This document shows, one piece after another, positions 45,481 through 58,676 of a stretch of 64,000 nucleotides of DNA. The first letter of the stretch is position 1; the number at the start of each line of letters is the position of its first letter. Source of the stretch: Hanleya hanleyi (lineage: Eukaryota; Mollusca; Polyplacophora; Lepidopleurida; Hanleyidae); contig JAVTVY010019592.1 of assembly GCA_036873755.1 (NCBI GenBank), forward strand, positions 1 to 64,000, read 5' to 3'. Made by a program: the position numbers and the translations under genes. Under the pieces are notes generated by a model. It had not been told where the DNA came from. It made no database searches and worked only from the letters and a program-made list of their open reading frames with translations.

Positions 45481-46590
45481 AAAAACTATTTTATTTTACA
45501 TCACAATAATATTTGTGCCCACAGCTCCAGAGCGATTACAATGCCGCGTTCGCAATCTATTATATTACGGAATGTACTGACAGTACTGATGTCGGGCTTA
45601 TAGTCAAGTTTAAGATATAGCACCGCGTGCCTTACGCTTTTGCAGTGAATATATGCACCCATGGTAGCGAAAGTACAGATTACACCGGGGCTTACCTCGA
45701 GGTTACGCTCTCTGCAAATGGCGCACAATCAATGCTTTCCCGCAAATGTGTCATTTACAGTTCATAAGAATGCCCTGATAGTAAATCCCAACGTAAAATT
45801 GCCCTGCAAACTTTTCAGACGAAGCCCCACTTCGTAATAACTGCCACACCATTTTAAAGCCGAATTCCAATATAGTACAGATGCATCAATTGGCCATTTC
45901 TTTGAAAACCAGAAGGGGTAGTCTCTGTGAATGAAAAGTTCCTGTCAGCAAGAATGAATAACCTTGTCATAATAAGACAAATAATTGTTCGTAGTACCAT
46001 TGTCTTACTGTTTTATCTTCTTGTACAATTGATCGCCCTGGAACAGTATTTTATCCAGGATTTGTTGTGTTCAGTTACTTCCATCAATGACTGCAAATGT
46101 AAGAGAGAAAAGGCTATTTGTCATACACTGTTTTCTCGAGCCTGTGAAAAATACTGAATACCCTGATGAGATCTGCCATGAACAATAGTTGCGAGAAAAG
46201 TACGATGACATGGCTGTAGACATGATTCACGTGCAGAAGGGGAAGGATTAGTTTCTATATCATTCGCTAGGCATATCAAAGTTGGTAAATAATACGAATA
46301 ACTAATTATGAATAACTGCTTAGTCATTAAACTTGCAAAGAATGAACACCTGGCTCTGGCCTCTTCTGCATTGCTATAAAACCTGTAATTGATTGTAACA
46401 TTTGTAATCCAATTATGCAAAAAAGGCATAGATCACTGACAGTAACGGTCTGGCCAACTTTGCTTGTTGAATTTGACAATTTATTAAATGTTTGCCAATT
46501 CTCTGTCGGTACTGATCAACAGAAAAATCAGAGGCCAATTTTCAAGATTTCGACTCTGTTATGTACAGCATACCAGTACCTGGTACCAAA
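45481..46590. other. Intergenic stretch, no gene supported
   Basis: Short open frames only (for example 45,927-46,157 plus and 46,121-46,429 minus), with no recognisable motif. Confidence 0.45.
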
Positions 46591-46599
46591 TAATCAGAA

Positions 46600-47190
46600 T
46601 GATCAACTCCAACATTGTCAACTCTAAGATATTCAACTGCACGATAATCAACTCCACGATAAATATTCAACTCCAAGATAGATATTCAACTCCAAGATAC
46701 ATGTATTCAACTCCGAGATAAATAGTGAACTCCAAGATAGATATTCAACTCCAAGATATTCAACTTCAAGATATTCAAATCAAATATAAATATTCAACTC
46801 CAAGATATTCAACCTGAAGATAAATATTCAACTCCAAGATAGTCAACTCCAAGATATGCAACTCAAAGATAAATATCCAATTCCAAGATATTCAATTCCA
46901 AGATAAATATTCGACTCAAAGATATTCAACTTCAAGATAATCAACTCCAAGATATGCAACTCAAAGATAAATATCCAATTCCAAGATATTCAATTCCAAG
47001 ATAGATATTCAACTCAAAGATATTCAACTTCAAGATAAATATTCAACTCCAAGATAGATATTCAGCTCCAAGATTGATATTCAACTCCAAGATATTCCAC
47101 TTCAAGATATTCAACTTCCTTGATTGTCAACTGCCAAGATATTCAAGTCCAAGGTATTTAACTCCAAGATATCCAACTCCAAGACTTCAC
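46600..47190. repeat. Irregular ATTCAACTCCAAGAT repeat array
   Basis: Dozens of ATTCAACTCCAAGATAAAT-like units with variable spacing of about 12-25 bp. Similar units recur at 50,455-50,540, at the head of the second duplicated block. Confidence 0.9.
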
Positions 47191-48060
47191 ATCTCAAGAC
47201 AAATGTGAATTGGAGCACAAAAATCACAATTCAGACAAAGAAAGAGCGCGTTCTTAAGAAATGATCAGATGACAGTTAGGAATGTAGGAAACAAATATCT
47301 ATTGATTCTTCTCGAAGTAAATCACTCAGTCATGACCAATACAAGAAATTATCAAATATAGCACAAAATTTCACAAGAAAGAATCGTAAAAACTGTCCGA
47401 TAAATTACAACAACAACAACAACAGTAACTCGTGTTGCCATGTAACCGACTTACACTGTAGTCCAGTTCTCAGCGAAAAGTTTATGTCACGTCTGGAATG
47501 TATTCCGTTGTAGGCCTGATATAATCGCCAGGGTATGATTTTATAATGTGTTGTAAGTGTATGCAATAAAGGACGCAATAAACAATCCCTAATAACGTCT
47601 CTAAAATTCAGTACTAGTTTGCTGCTGTCCTGAGTGCAATATGGCGTCATCTTGTTGAAGTTTGAGGCCTACCCCGTTTCCAGATTACACACCGACATCT
47701 AAAACTTGCCGGCGGTTTGCTCGCTGGTCCTTGGAAGAGCAAGCTGGACGACTTTGGGAATAAGGTACGACGAATCACCTCCGAAAACAAAACATAATCC
47801 CATTGAAGGTTGGCCTAAAGATATTGGTACGACAATACTTTCACAATTTCTCACTTGAAGTATCATGATCTCTACAGTTCAGAAAATCGGTGTGGAAACA
47901 GATTAGATGTCGACCGTTGATGATGATGATGGATGTTGAGTCAATTGTAGACTTCTTTATGCATGACCGAATCACCGAGGTAGCGTGCAGAGGTCATAGA
48001 GAGGTCGCGCAAATGTAGTGCACCGGTCAAAATTGACAGACCGCTGGCAAGACTTCGTCA
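47090..48060. repeat. Duplicated block A, upstream of the receptor pseudogene
   Basis: Resembles 50,455-51,960, with shared stretches AAGACAAATGTGAATTG, GAAATGATCAGATGACAGTT, GCCTAAAGATATTGGTACGA and AACAGATTAGATGTCGACCG. It lacks about 550 bp present in block B. Confidence 0.85.
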
Positions 48061-49082
48061 GCCCGACAAAAATCGTTCTAAAGCGGACACCTCCTTTCAC
48101 AGGTCACTTGATAAAGGCACCGACATAAGAGTCGAAAGCCTGTGCATTAAATATGTTTTCGTGGAGTATAGCTCAGAAGTTTGCCTCTTCCTATGACCAC
48201 TATCTAGTTACACTATCTTTACGCATGATTGTTTTATGCATGGATAACCCGACTGTTAACAGAATTGTGAGCTTAAGCGTTTCAGTTGGGTGCAAAGGTA
48301 ATGACTAATATCAATCCCATTAAAATATTTATCGAAATTAACGGTCCTTGACGATGAACTACTTCTAATAGTTTGGTACACAGCTTTTTTATTTCATTGC
48401 TAAAAAACACTATCAGCTTGTTTCTGTCGGCTTGTTTCAAACAACTTACCGGTAGAGCAGATGCGATTCTGTAATTTTCGAAGGTGACGCTTATCATCTG
48501 ATCAGTAGAGTCAACCAGGATGTTTTCGTGAAACAGCTCTGTTCAAATGGATTTAATCAGCGCGTGGAGACGAATTTGGAAATTCTAGTACCAGTTCAAG
48601 CTAAGCAACAGATTACTAGGTTTGAACGATTACAGCTGTCATATACAATCCAACATTACTTACGGTCCAGTTTACCGTATATCAGAACAAAGCATTCTGG
48701 TGATTTGCAACTATTTCATGATAAAGATCAAGTCTGTCGGGAATTGGAGACATTCAGCATATCGATTGGTTGTGATTGCGAATAATTTCAAATTAGTGAC
48801 TAGTTCTTTCAGTGCTGCTAGTCTAGGACAAGGTATACCCTACCACTTTACTAACGAATACACAGTTTGCGTGGGTCACCTGGAACAACGAGTGCAGACT
48901 GATTCTTCCGAGATAACTTTCAACAAAACAGCGATTGAGAGCCCGAATCTTGTGCGATCATTTTCAACAAAACACCGAATGCAGCCAGATTCTTGCCCCG
49001 CTTCTTCCAGCCGAACAAGGAATAAAATCGCTGAAATAACGAAACCAGTCCGGTCCCATAAAACAATGCTACACTTTCCACG
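48061..49082. other. Region upstream of receptor pseudogene
   Basis: Contains a TIR-like fragment AAAGCGGACACCTCCTTTCA at about 48,072 related to the element at 15,626. The open frames at 48,528-49,086 are not membrane-protein-like and overlap each other, so none is called. Confidence 0.4.
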
Positions 49083-50089
49083 ATGAACACTTCTATCGCT
49101 TCAGAAAAGGGGAATGATTCTATAGACCACCTTGAATATAGCGAACCCGTGAGAATAGGCATACTAGTTATTCTTGGAACATGTTCACTCTTAATGACAG
49201 GCGTGAATACAACGTGCATTTGCTCTGTTCTGTTGAACGTTCGCTTGAAAACAATCGTCAGATGGGGGCTTTAAATGGATGTATCGCTGACATTCTGCTC
49301 GGGGTAGTGATGTTTCCCTTGTCTATGGTGTCCCTGCCCTTTTCAAATTTAGAGGTAAATACTAATGAAACGTTTTGCTTTGTATCACTAGGATTGCGCC
49401 TCTTTTTATTTCTGGGATATTACGTCGCTTATATATTCAGCAGAGTACTGATTGGCATAACACTGGTTTTCCCTTTCCAGAGCAGAATATTATATCGATA
49501 TAAACGAACAATTGTCACAATCATGATATTGACATGGTTTGCACTTGGGCTATACACTGCTATTCCAACAGCGTGTTTTATATTACAGAGGCCGAGTTCA
49601 AATATTACTCATGATTCCTTCATGTGCTCTTGGAACTCTTACCGTCAAAACTATTTCTATTCTACAACATACGGCATATTATTTCCAGCGTTTACAATGG
49701 GGCTAGCTGCAAGCATGCATATTAGTTGGGTCATGCACAAGCGTAAAATACTTGCTGCGAAAAATCAGCATTCACTTGGTCTGATCAGTTTTAGCCAAAG
49801 ATCATCAACCATGTCAACGGCCGAGGTTTCAGATTAGCCTGCGCAAAAGATCAAGCCTCTCGTTAAAAACGTTGGCATTATTTGCTTGCTAATAATTTCG
49901 ATTCTTTTGCCCTGTTACTTCGCGACGATTCTCCACTTCTCTGGTTGTTTGAAACCACCATGGGACGACTTGGTTTTACTAACGTTTCTCGGGCTGAACG
50001 AAGTGATACTTAAAACTATGCTGTTTCCGATGGAGAACAGAATTCTGACAGTTAGTAAATTATTGTCATTCTGCCGAAACTCATTTTAG
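49083..50089 (+). pseudogene. Rhodopsin-like GPCR gene, broken by one frameshift and one stop
   Basis: ATG at 49,083 (MNTSIASEKGNDSIDH; N-glycosylation site NTS) leads into TM1 (VRIGILVILGTCSLLMTGVN). The frame is lost at a G5 run (49,264-49,268) and continues one frame over with TM2 (IADILLGVVMFPLSMVSLPF), a cysteine before TM3, TM4 (TIVTIMILTWFALGLYTAIP), ECL2 cysteine (FMCSW) and TM5 to 49,834. A TAG at 49,835-49,837 sits in the third intracellular loop, after which TM6 (GIICLLIISILLPCYFATIL) and TM7 follow to 50,089. No DRY motif is seen, and NPxxY is altered (LFPMENR). Two small lesions in an otherwise complete receptor imply recent loss, or sequence errors. Confidence 0.7.
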
Positions 50090-50454
50090 AATTGTCCGAG
50101 TCCATTTATCGCCTGGTATTGATGTTCAAGGTAATAGATTTTGTCAATGTTTTCAACTCACAATCATTAACCTAGAAAGCTTATACAGACAGCAGATTGG
50201 CCATACCGAACTGGAAAACAATACATGGTTATGAACCATTTCTTAGACGGTCCATTTCCAATCTCAAAAAGAGCCTTGTTTTGATGCTGCATAGCTCACT
50301 CTCCCTGGAACTGCTTTGTTAGTTCTGAAAGTTTACGAGTTCAAATCGGAGAATGTCGGAAGATGTCGTAAATTCAAAGTTGGTCATCGTTTGATGAAGG
50401 TTTTAGAATTGTATTATGCAATACCGATTGTATATATTTATGAAAATATATTAA

Positions 50455-51960
50455 AGATATTCAACAAACTTCAGGATATTAAACTCTAAGATATTCACCT
50501 CTAAGATAATTCACCTCTAAGATATTCAACTCGAAGATTTCACAGCTCAAGACAAATGTGAATTGCAGAACAAAAATCACAATTCAGACAAAGAGAAAAA
50601 TGCGTTCTTGAGAAATGATCAGATGACAGTTACATCTAGTTGTGTAGAAAACAAGGATCTATTGATTCTTGTCGAAGTAAATCACCCACATTTTTTAAAG
50701 AAATTGTAAAACATAGCAGAAAATCTCACAAGGACCAATTGCAAAATTATGCGATAAATTACAACAACAACAATAACTCGTTTTGCTATGTAACCGGCGT
50801 ACAGTGTAATCCAGTTCTCCGCGAAAGTTTATATCACGTCAAGAAAGCATTTTAGGCTTGATATAATCCCCAGGGTATGATTTTATAATTGTGGTAAGTG
50901 TATGCAATAAAGGACGTAATAAAGAACCAGAATAAGGTATCCAAAATTCGGCACTAGTTTGCTGTTGTTCTGAGTGCAATGTGGCGTCATCTCGATGAAG
51001 TGTTGAGGCTTACAACGTTTTCAGGCCACACAACGTCACAAAACATTGTTGCAGAAACTTATAATGCAGGGCTATTCCACCAAGCGCCTCCACTCAAAGT
51101 TTCTCAAATTTGGCGATACATATCGCATGCTGATAGCAAAATACGAACGTAGCGTGCAAGATTTATGGCGCTACGTTTCGTAACTTGTGTCTAATTCCGC
51201 TTAACCCGGGGCTAGGGGCCGTATGAACCCATGTACTTCAAGATCCTCATTGTACTCATATGAACAGTCACAATCAAAGCGTGACTGAGATATATCATTC
51301 TTTAGATGACGACCTTACAACGAATATTATGGATTAAGAATACTGATCAGCGATACGGATTTGATATTTTTGGAACATCATGATGTCTTGCCGTCATCAT
51401 TGAAAACTGTTGACCGCTTCTCTCTTGCAGGAAACAAGCCTATGTTTATGTATACTATGATTGTCTTTTTGAATTTGGTGCTAATAATGTTATATGGAAT
51501 ATGGAATAGGTCTTTGGATTATGGACGCGGATATTCTCTAATGGACGACGGCTGGATTATGAATGACGGACTAGACGATTGTTATCTAGAACGTGCCGGC
51601 CGTCTGCTCGATGACCCTTGGAAAAGCAAGCCGCACGACTTTGGGAATAAGGCACGACGAATCACCGCCGAAAAAAGTAAAATACATACAAAAGATAACC
51701 CCATTTAAAGTTGGCCTAAAGATATTGGTACGACAATAATTTCACCATTTCTCTATTATATGTCTCTAGTATTATGATCTCTACCGTTAAGGAAATCGGC
51801 GTGGAAACAGATTAGATGTCGACCGTTGATAATGATGATCGATGTTGAGACAATTGTAGATTTCATTCTACATGACCGAATCACGAAGGCAGCGTACGGA
51901 GGTCATTGAGAGGTCACGTAACTGTAATGCACAGGTCAAAATTGATAGACCGCTGGCATA
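50455..51960. repeat. Duplicated block B, downstream of the receptor pseudogene
   Basis: Second copy of 47,090-48,060, with an additional segment at about 51,040-51,590. That segment includes CGGGGCTAGGGGCCGTATGA and TCACAATCAAAGCGTGACTG, related to 28,985-29,095. The frame at 51,361-51,708 crosses the junction and is not convincing as a gene. Confidence 0.8.
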
Positions 51961-51970
51961 GAAATAAAGA

Positions 51971-54700
51971 TAGTGCCACGGCACTGTAGCTCATCTGGAT
52001 GTAACTGGCAATTTTAGCTGTAAGAATTTTTTACTAAAGAACTGCAACATTTGAGTTTCTAACTGGTGTTGTCCCCCTTGAACACTAAATGATCCATGCA
52101 GTAATTTCCTGAGATTTCATAACAAGGTTTCATGGGAAATTCAAGATGCGGCCATATTGGTTTTCGAAATGGACCAAAAAGGGTATCTTGCACAACCGGA
52201 CCACAAGGTAAACCTGTGTACCCAATTTGACAAAGATCCATTCAGTAATTTCCTAAGAATTCACGATAGCAAAATTTCATGGCAATTCAAGACGGCTGCC
52301 TGGTGGCCATATTGAATTTTCGAATCGGATAACAAGAGGTATCTTGCACAACTAGATCCCAAGAGGAACCTGTGTACCATATTTGAGAAAGATCCGTGCA
52401 GTACTTTCTGAGAAATCGCGATATGTTTCATGGGCAAATTCAAGATGACCGCCTGGTGGCCATATTGGACTTTCGAATCAAATCATGAAAGATATCTTGC
52501 ACAACTAGACCCAAAGCGGAACCTGTGTACCGAATTTGAGAAAGATCCATGCAGTACTTCCAGAGAAATCACGATAACAAAGTTTCATAGGGAAATCCAA
52601 GATGGCTGGCTGATGGCCATATTAGTTTTCTGAATCGGACCCCAAAAGGTCTCTTGCACAACTAGACCCCAAGGGGAACCTGTGTATCAAATTTGAGAAA
52701 GATCAAAGCAGTAGCTCCTGAGAAATCGCGATAAAATTTCAAGGGAAAATCCAAGATGGCTGCCTGGTGGCCATATTGGACTTTCGAGTCGGACCACAAA
52801 AGGTATCTTGCACAACTAGACCCTGAGATGAGCCTGTGTATCAAATTTGAGAAAGGTCAAAGCAGTAGATCCTGAGAAATCTCGATAACAATGTTTCAAG
52901 GGAAAATCCAAGATGGCTGTCTGGTGGCCATATTGGACCTTCGAATGAAATCACAAAAGGTATCTTGCACAACTAGACGCCAAGGGGAGCCTGTGTACCA
53001 AATTTGAGAAAGATCCATGCAGTACTTCCAGAGAAATCACGATAACAAAGTTTCATAGGGAAATCCAAGATGGCCGCCTGATGGCCATATTGGATTTTCG
53101 AATCAGAGCAGAAAAGGTATCTTGCACAACTAGACCCCAAGGGGAACCTGTGTACCATATTTGAGGAAGATTCATGCAGTACTTTCTGAGAAATCGCGAT
53201 AACAATGTTTCATGGGAAAATTCAAGATGGCCACCTGGTGGCCATATTGGATTTTTGAATCAGACCACAAAAGGCATCTTGCACAACTAGACCCCAAGGG
53301 GAACCTGTGTACCAAATTTGAGAAAGATCCATGTGGTAGGTCCTGAGAATTCCCAATAGCAATGTTTCATGGGGAAATCCAAGATGGCCACCTGATGGCC
53401 ATATTAGATTTTTCAATCAGAACACAAATGGTATCTTGCACAACTATACCCCAAGGGCAACCTCTGTACCAAATTTGAGAAAGATCCATGCAGTAGTTCC
53501 TGAGAAACCATGATAATGTTCCATCTGGAAAACCAAGATGGCCGCCTGGTGGCCATATTGGATTTTTAAATCAGACCACAAATTATATCTTGCGCAACTA
53601 GACCCCAAGGGGAGCCTCTGTACCAAATTTGAGAAAGATCCATGCAGTAGTTCCTGAGAAATCGCGATAACAATGCTTCATTTGGAAATCCAAGAAGGCC
53701 GTCTGGTGGCCATATTGGATTTCTGAATCAGACCACAAAAGTATCTTGCACAACTAGACCCCAAGAGGAACCTGTGTATCAAATTTGAGAACGATCCATG
53801 CAGTACTTCCTGATAAATCACGATAACGAAGTTTCATAGAAAAATCCAAGATGGCCGTCTGGTGGTCATATTGGATGCTTGAATCAGAGCAGAAAAGGTA
53901 TCTTGCACAGCTAGACCCCAGGGGCAGCCTCTGTACCAACTTTGAGAAAGATCCATGCAGTAGTTCCTGAGAAATCACGATAACAATGTTTCATCTGTAA
54001 ATCCAAGTTGGCCGCCTGGTGGTCATATTGGATTTTTCAATCAGACCACAAATTATATCTTGCACAACTAGACCCCAAGGGAAACCTCTGTACCAAATTT
54101 GAGAAAGATCCATGCAGTAGTTCCTGAGAAATCGCGATAACAATGTTTCATCTAAAAATCCAAGATGGCCGCCTGGTGGCCATATTGGATTTCTGAATCA
54201 TACCACAAAAGTACCTTGCACAACTAGAATCCCAAAGGGGAACCTGTGTATCAAGTTTGAGAAAGATCCATGAAGTACTTCCTGATATATCACGATAACG
54301 AAGTTTCATAGGGAAATCCAAGATGGCCGCCTGATGGCCATATTGGATGTTCGAATCAGAGCAGAAAAGGAATCTTGCACAACTACACCCCAAAAGGAAC
54401 CTGTGTACCAAATTTGAGAAAGATCCATGCAGTAGTTACCGAAAAATAATGATGACAAAATTTCACTGGCAAATTCAAGATGACCGCCATGGCAGCCATA
54501 TTTAAAATCGTATCGACACGGCATGAACAAATTCTGGTGTACTCATTGGGAGGAACATGCATGCCAAGTTTCAGCTTAATCGGCCAAGCGCTTTCAGAGG
54601 AGAAGATGTTTACGCATGACAGACGACGCACGACGGACGACGGACGACGGACAGTCAGGCCATGACATAAGACCATCGGGCCTTCGGCCCAGATGAGCTA
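51971..54700. repeat. ~157-bp tandem array (about 16 units) with inverted-motif ends
   Basis: Units carry CAAGATGGCCGCCTGGTGGC, CATATTGGATTTTCGAATCA, ATCTTGCACAACTAGACCCC and AATTTGAGAAAGATCCATGC. CAAGATGG-type starts fall at intervals of about 153-158 bp from about 52,142 to 54,475. The ends carry TAGCTCATCTGG (51,988) and its complement CCAGATGAGCTA (54,689), plus a GACGACGGACGACGGAC run. It interrupts the homology of block B at 51,960. It resembles non-autonomous Helitron/pearl-like elements with internal tandem repeats, but that assignment is tentative. Confidence 0.88.
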
Positions 54701-54704
54701 AAAA

Positions 54705-54825
54705 TGAGAGCAAAGCGAAGAAGCACCAAGGTTCAACTTTTAAAATCTTCGGTTAAACTCCGCCAGGTATCTACGCGATGGGGAGGGGGAGGGCGCTCTA
54801 ACCGCTGGACCATTGCAGTACGTTA
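54705..54825 (-). mobile_element. SINE head fragment (diverged)
   Basis: The minus strand has an A-box-like TGGTCCAGCGGTTAGAGCG and follows the head-to-body layout of the 23,191 SINE (AAGCACCAAGGTTCAACTTT on the plus strand). The B box is degraded. Confidence 0.55.
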
Positions 54826-55179
54826 TACCGTATTGGATAACAAATCACCAAACAGATTGGCCTATTATTAAATATAAGAGGCACAATTCAAAATACGACG
54901 TGACTGTTTTCAATAAAACTACCAGCATTGTCGTCTAGCTTTATAAAAACTAAAATAGAGAGATAGTCGGAAAATATTATGCAAGCGTATCAAGGGTAAA
55001 ACATTAGCGAGAAGAAACTTCAACCCGGCTATAAGTTCCAATGTATTAATAATATCTGGCTTATGTGATTTGAAACCGGACCAGACCTATGGGCGGGGCA
55101 TTTCGCATTTCGTCCCCGCCCTAAATATTGTTGTTATTCTTTGAGCTACGGAGCTGTAACTTACCATACTATTCTCCTA
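54826..55179. other. Intergenic stretch, nothing recognised
   Basis: AT-rich, no supportable feature. Confidence 0.4.
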
Positions 55180-55580
55180 GGTCAAACTCTACTAGAACAT
55201 CCAAGATGGCGGCCAAGGGGACTCCACGGTGACGGCATTTAAAAAAAGGGGTATTTTTGGCGATTTTTGTCGATTTATTATTCATGTTTTCTTCGAAAAA
55301 ATTGCATGACAAATTAGTGAATAATAATCTGTTATGAAATAAAACAGTTGTTGCCCAATTTTCCACGAAGAAAACTAGGAATTATGAAGGAAATGCCCCA
55401 TATGAGGACCTGTTTAAAGTTTCCCATGATCTTCTGCTCGTGGGGCTATGCGAATAGGCGCAAATGAACACAAAACCATTAACTACAAGATCACGAAGTG
55501 TCAGCTCAAGACTTTGTCTCTCCGGAGATAGGGTGGACAGTTTGGTGGGGGCCACAATGCCCTTCCCCGCCAAGACTTAT
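55180..55580 (-). repeat. Dispersed repeat, copy 2 (inverted relative to 45,230)
   Basis: The minus strand reads CCCCACCAAACTGTCCACCC, then TATCTCCGGAG, then GAGCAGAAGATCATGGG, parallel to 45,250-45,400. Confidence 0.7.
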
Positions 55581-56334
55581 AAGGTTGAGTGACGTAATGT
55601 TCAAAGTAGCATTAGTACATTAGTGAACTTTCAGTATTTCACGATCACAGTAATCTACTATAAGGATATACAGTAAAATACTGTACAAATTACAGCACAA
55701 GTTTACAGTGCATCACTGACGAGTAAATTCATACTCAAACGAAGTTCATAATCGTTTATTTGCAATATGATTGGTAGCTAGTAATTTTTGCCGTTTCAGA
55801 GATAAATTCGAAAGAATGTAGAAAGGGAACACTCATGGTAGGCTTACTATCCTTGGGTTAAGTTTAATTAGATATAATCAAAGGACCAATGCTTCAGCGA
55901 TTCTGCACTCTACAATCGTATTTACCCTCAGTTTGCGACATTCCTCACCAAACAAGAGAAACATAAAATGAGGCCTTGCGATAAAGTATGTGAAATGATT
56001 TTTTATTGTTTGGTGTTTGGTGTCGTAGATTGCAGTATACTCATATGTTCACTTGAACTTTTTTCCTAATCGAACTAGTTCCGGGGCGAGGCTGTTTGGA
56101 GATACCTAAATATGTAACGAACTGACAATTCGAAACGTAAAATACGATCTACCGTGTAAATATCAGTTGATAGCAGTAGAATTTGATGGCAGTAAACCTA
56201 ACAACCTAACACAGAGCTTCAAAATGTCGACAATAATACCCCATTATCTTCTGTATTTTAATCTATAATAATAATCATAATAATCTAAACAGGTCCCATT
56301 AGAAATCGATTATGTGTTATGCATGTATTACACT

Positions 56335-56575
56335 GGTGATGGTGTTCAGTCGAGCAGAGCAACGTTACTGTCATGTACATCAGAATGTTTTAGTTTAACA
56401 TTAGGTGGATTTTAATGATTCCTTCATAGTTTATTGATAATATCAGTGTTCAGTAAAACTGGTTACTGGCATATTAATACCAGAAGCCAAAAGGTTTTCA
56501 TACAGCTATTCTTGGGATGTTTCTTTGCTTTTTGAAATGTTACAACTTCTCATTCCATTAAAGTTGACTTACCAT
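56335..56575 (+). pseudogene. Third, highly diverged copy of the receptor-remnant 3' region
   Basis: GTGTTCAGTCGAGCAGAGCA, then ACGTTACTGTCATGTACA, and later CTTGGGATGTTTCTTTGC parallel 61,848-62,055 and 38,808-39,005. No open receptor frame remains. Confidence 0.5.
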
Positions 56576-57169
56576 CATCTGGGGAAAGATGCAGCTAGAT
56601 ATGCCAATATTAACCCTCTATTTATGTTTAACTTCGAAAGACTGATAAATTCATATCACGTTTACCTTGGTCATACAAGACAAGAATTGACGTTCTATAA
56701 TGCTCTTGACTGGTTACTATGCACCATCTTCCTTTAGATTTTGACTATGGACAGTCATTGCACATTTGTTCTACGGGAGTTGTTTTAATTGACGGAGATT
56801 ATAAATTTGCTGTATAAACATATGAGATGCATACATGTTATATCGCAAGAAAAATTTGGTTCGTCTTAAAACCGAAAGATTTGTCCTTTGAACCTGCCTG
56901 GTCGCCTGCGAATTCCTTCTCCTTCAACACTGAATCTTGCACTATATTACTAACATTGGACTTTCACAGAAATATCCTGTCGACCGTGAGGATGGAACAC
57001 AAAAGATTAGCAAAACGGTATGAGGTCTTTACCATTCGTAACGAGTGGAGAATATCATATACAAAGTTGCCATGTGGATATCTATGATGGCATCATAACA
57101 CAACAAATATTAGCCGCTATGCAGAAAAATGCATGTCAATTTCGGCACCCTATTAAACTTTGTTCTCTA
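56576..57169. other. Downstream of the diverged remnant, no gene supported
   Basis: Frames at 56,525-56,737 and 56,827-57,087 (plus) have no recognisable motif and no splice context. Confidence 0.4.
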
Positions 57170-57400
57170 TCTTTTGAAAGACAGAAGCAATGAAATTTGG
57201 GTCATTTTCAGCCTACTTACATGACCCCCGAGCAGAGGATCATGGGTAAATTCAAAGTTGCGGCCACGTGTGATACCAGAAATGATATTTTTGTCAGTTT
57301 CGTTAGATTGTTTGCTTTTCTGCGTGGAAAAGTGAACAAAACTAATTTAGTTCATAACAAATGATTATTTTCTAATTGTAAAGACAGTTTTATGAAGAAA
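57170..57400 (+). repeat. Dispersed repeat, copy 3
   Basis: CCGAGCAGAGGATCATGGGT, then AAATTCAAAGTTGCGGCCAC, then TACCAGAAAT parallel 45,366-45,424. Confidence 0.65.
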
Positions 57401-57629
57401 TCACGTAAATAACTAAAAAAGACCCGAAAATGCACCCAAAAAGTCACTTTTTGATAGCGTTGTCATCGTAGCGGATCTCATCAAAGCGATTTAATTGTCC
57501 ATTACCGCGCTGACCAGGTGAATCAATACAATTTTTTTATGTATAATACTGTCGGTTTGAACTGAGCTCTTAATGGTAGCAAAGCGATTAAGTGATGTAT
57601 TTGTAAATGTGTTTCACGGATATAGCAGT

Positions 57630-57960
57630 GGTATACCCTCAGCGTGGTAAAGCAGATCCATTGACATTTCACGCTTGAACTATTGTGAATTGATTTCGGA
57701 ATACGACGTTTCTATCAATTTCTAACTATATCAACGACCAAATGTAGATAGGGAAATGAACCAAAACACCATAACGCAAGATTCGCATATATCGACGAAT
57801 TTTGCTTTTTACTATATTATCAATATTTTAGAGTGTCAGTTAATATTCCCTATTCCAGTACTCATTACCATAAGGGTGATTTGTCAATAAATATACCACG
57901 GCATTGTGTTTGATGATATAACCGTATGAAGTGCAGGAATAAATGGAGAGTAAAATTGGA
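57630..57960 (+). repeat. Diverged duplicate of 44,690-44,960
   Basis: CATTTCACGCTTGAACTATT and GGTGATTTGTCAATAAATA parallel CATTTCACGCTTGAACTCTT and GTGATTTGTCAAAAGCC near 44,694 and 44,850. Part of the locally duplicated receptor neighbourhood. Confidence 0.55.
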
Positions 57961-58676
57961 AACAGCTCTGGTCTCTCATGGCATTCTGGACCGCAGAGAC
58001 GTATGTACGCGTTCGGAGGGATATGTCCAACACATATCCAAGCAATTTTTTCCTGACTAATAGAGCTAAGTACGCTGCATTGTAAAACTATCGACGATGT
58101 AGCTTACAGGTGGTCATCAACAACGTGATTGTGATCCCCCTTTCATCCTGATTTAATACAATGCGTACATTATTTTTCTTCACTTCACGTGTGATTATTT
58201 CGGAGCGAAACTTTAACCAGTTGAGATAGAGCTTCCACATGAAAACCTCAATCCAGCGCCTCAATGGGTCATCTCCAGAGCGGCAATTTTTCACGTGCAA
58301 CTCAAGAAATTGTTCAATTGGTAACAGCAATATAAGTCAGATTTTTTGCTTCGTTAATCTTTGCTACCGACTGGATCCGTCGTACACCAGAGAGCTCCCC
58401 GGATATCATCGACGTACGTTACGCGGGTCAGTCTAGCTTTTGTTGATCTTTTCGTTATGCTGACAGTCATGTGTGTTACATATCTACGCAATCAGAAATA
58501 CCTGGATGAACCATGAGATGAACGTCGACCACCCCTTAAAGGACTACCGGGACATAGAACTGACTCAATAGATCTTCTACGTGTAAACTTATAGCCAGGC
58601 CTCTCAGAAAGCAATTTGTGACAGCTGCAAAAATCTTAACCTCATCTCAAAAGCCTACCTGCAATTCAAAAGTAGC

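Noticed and set aside
51361..51708. 115-codon secreted-like frame
   Set aside because: Crosses the junction between the extra segment and duplicated block B. Block A has the same 3' part without an open frame.
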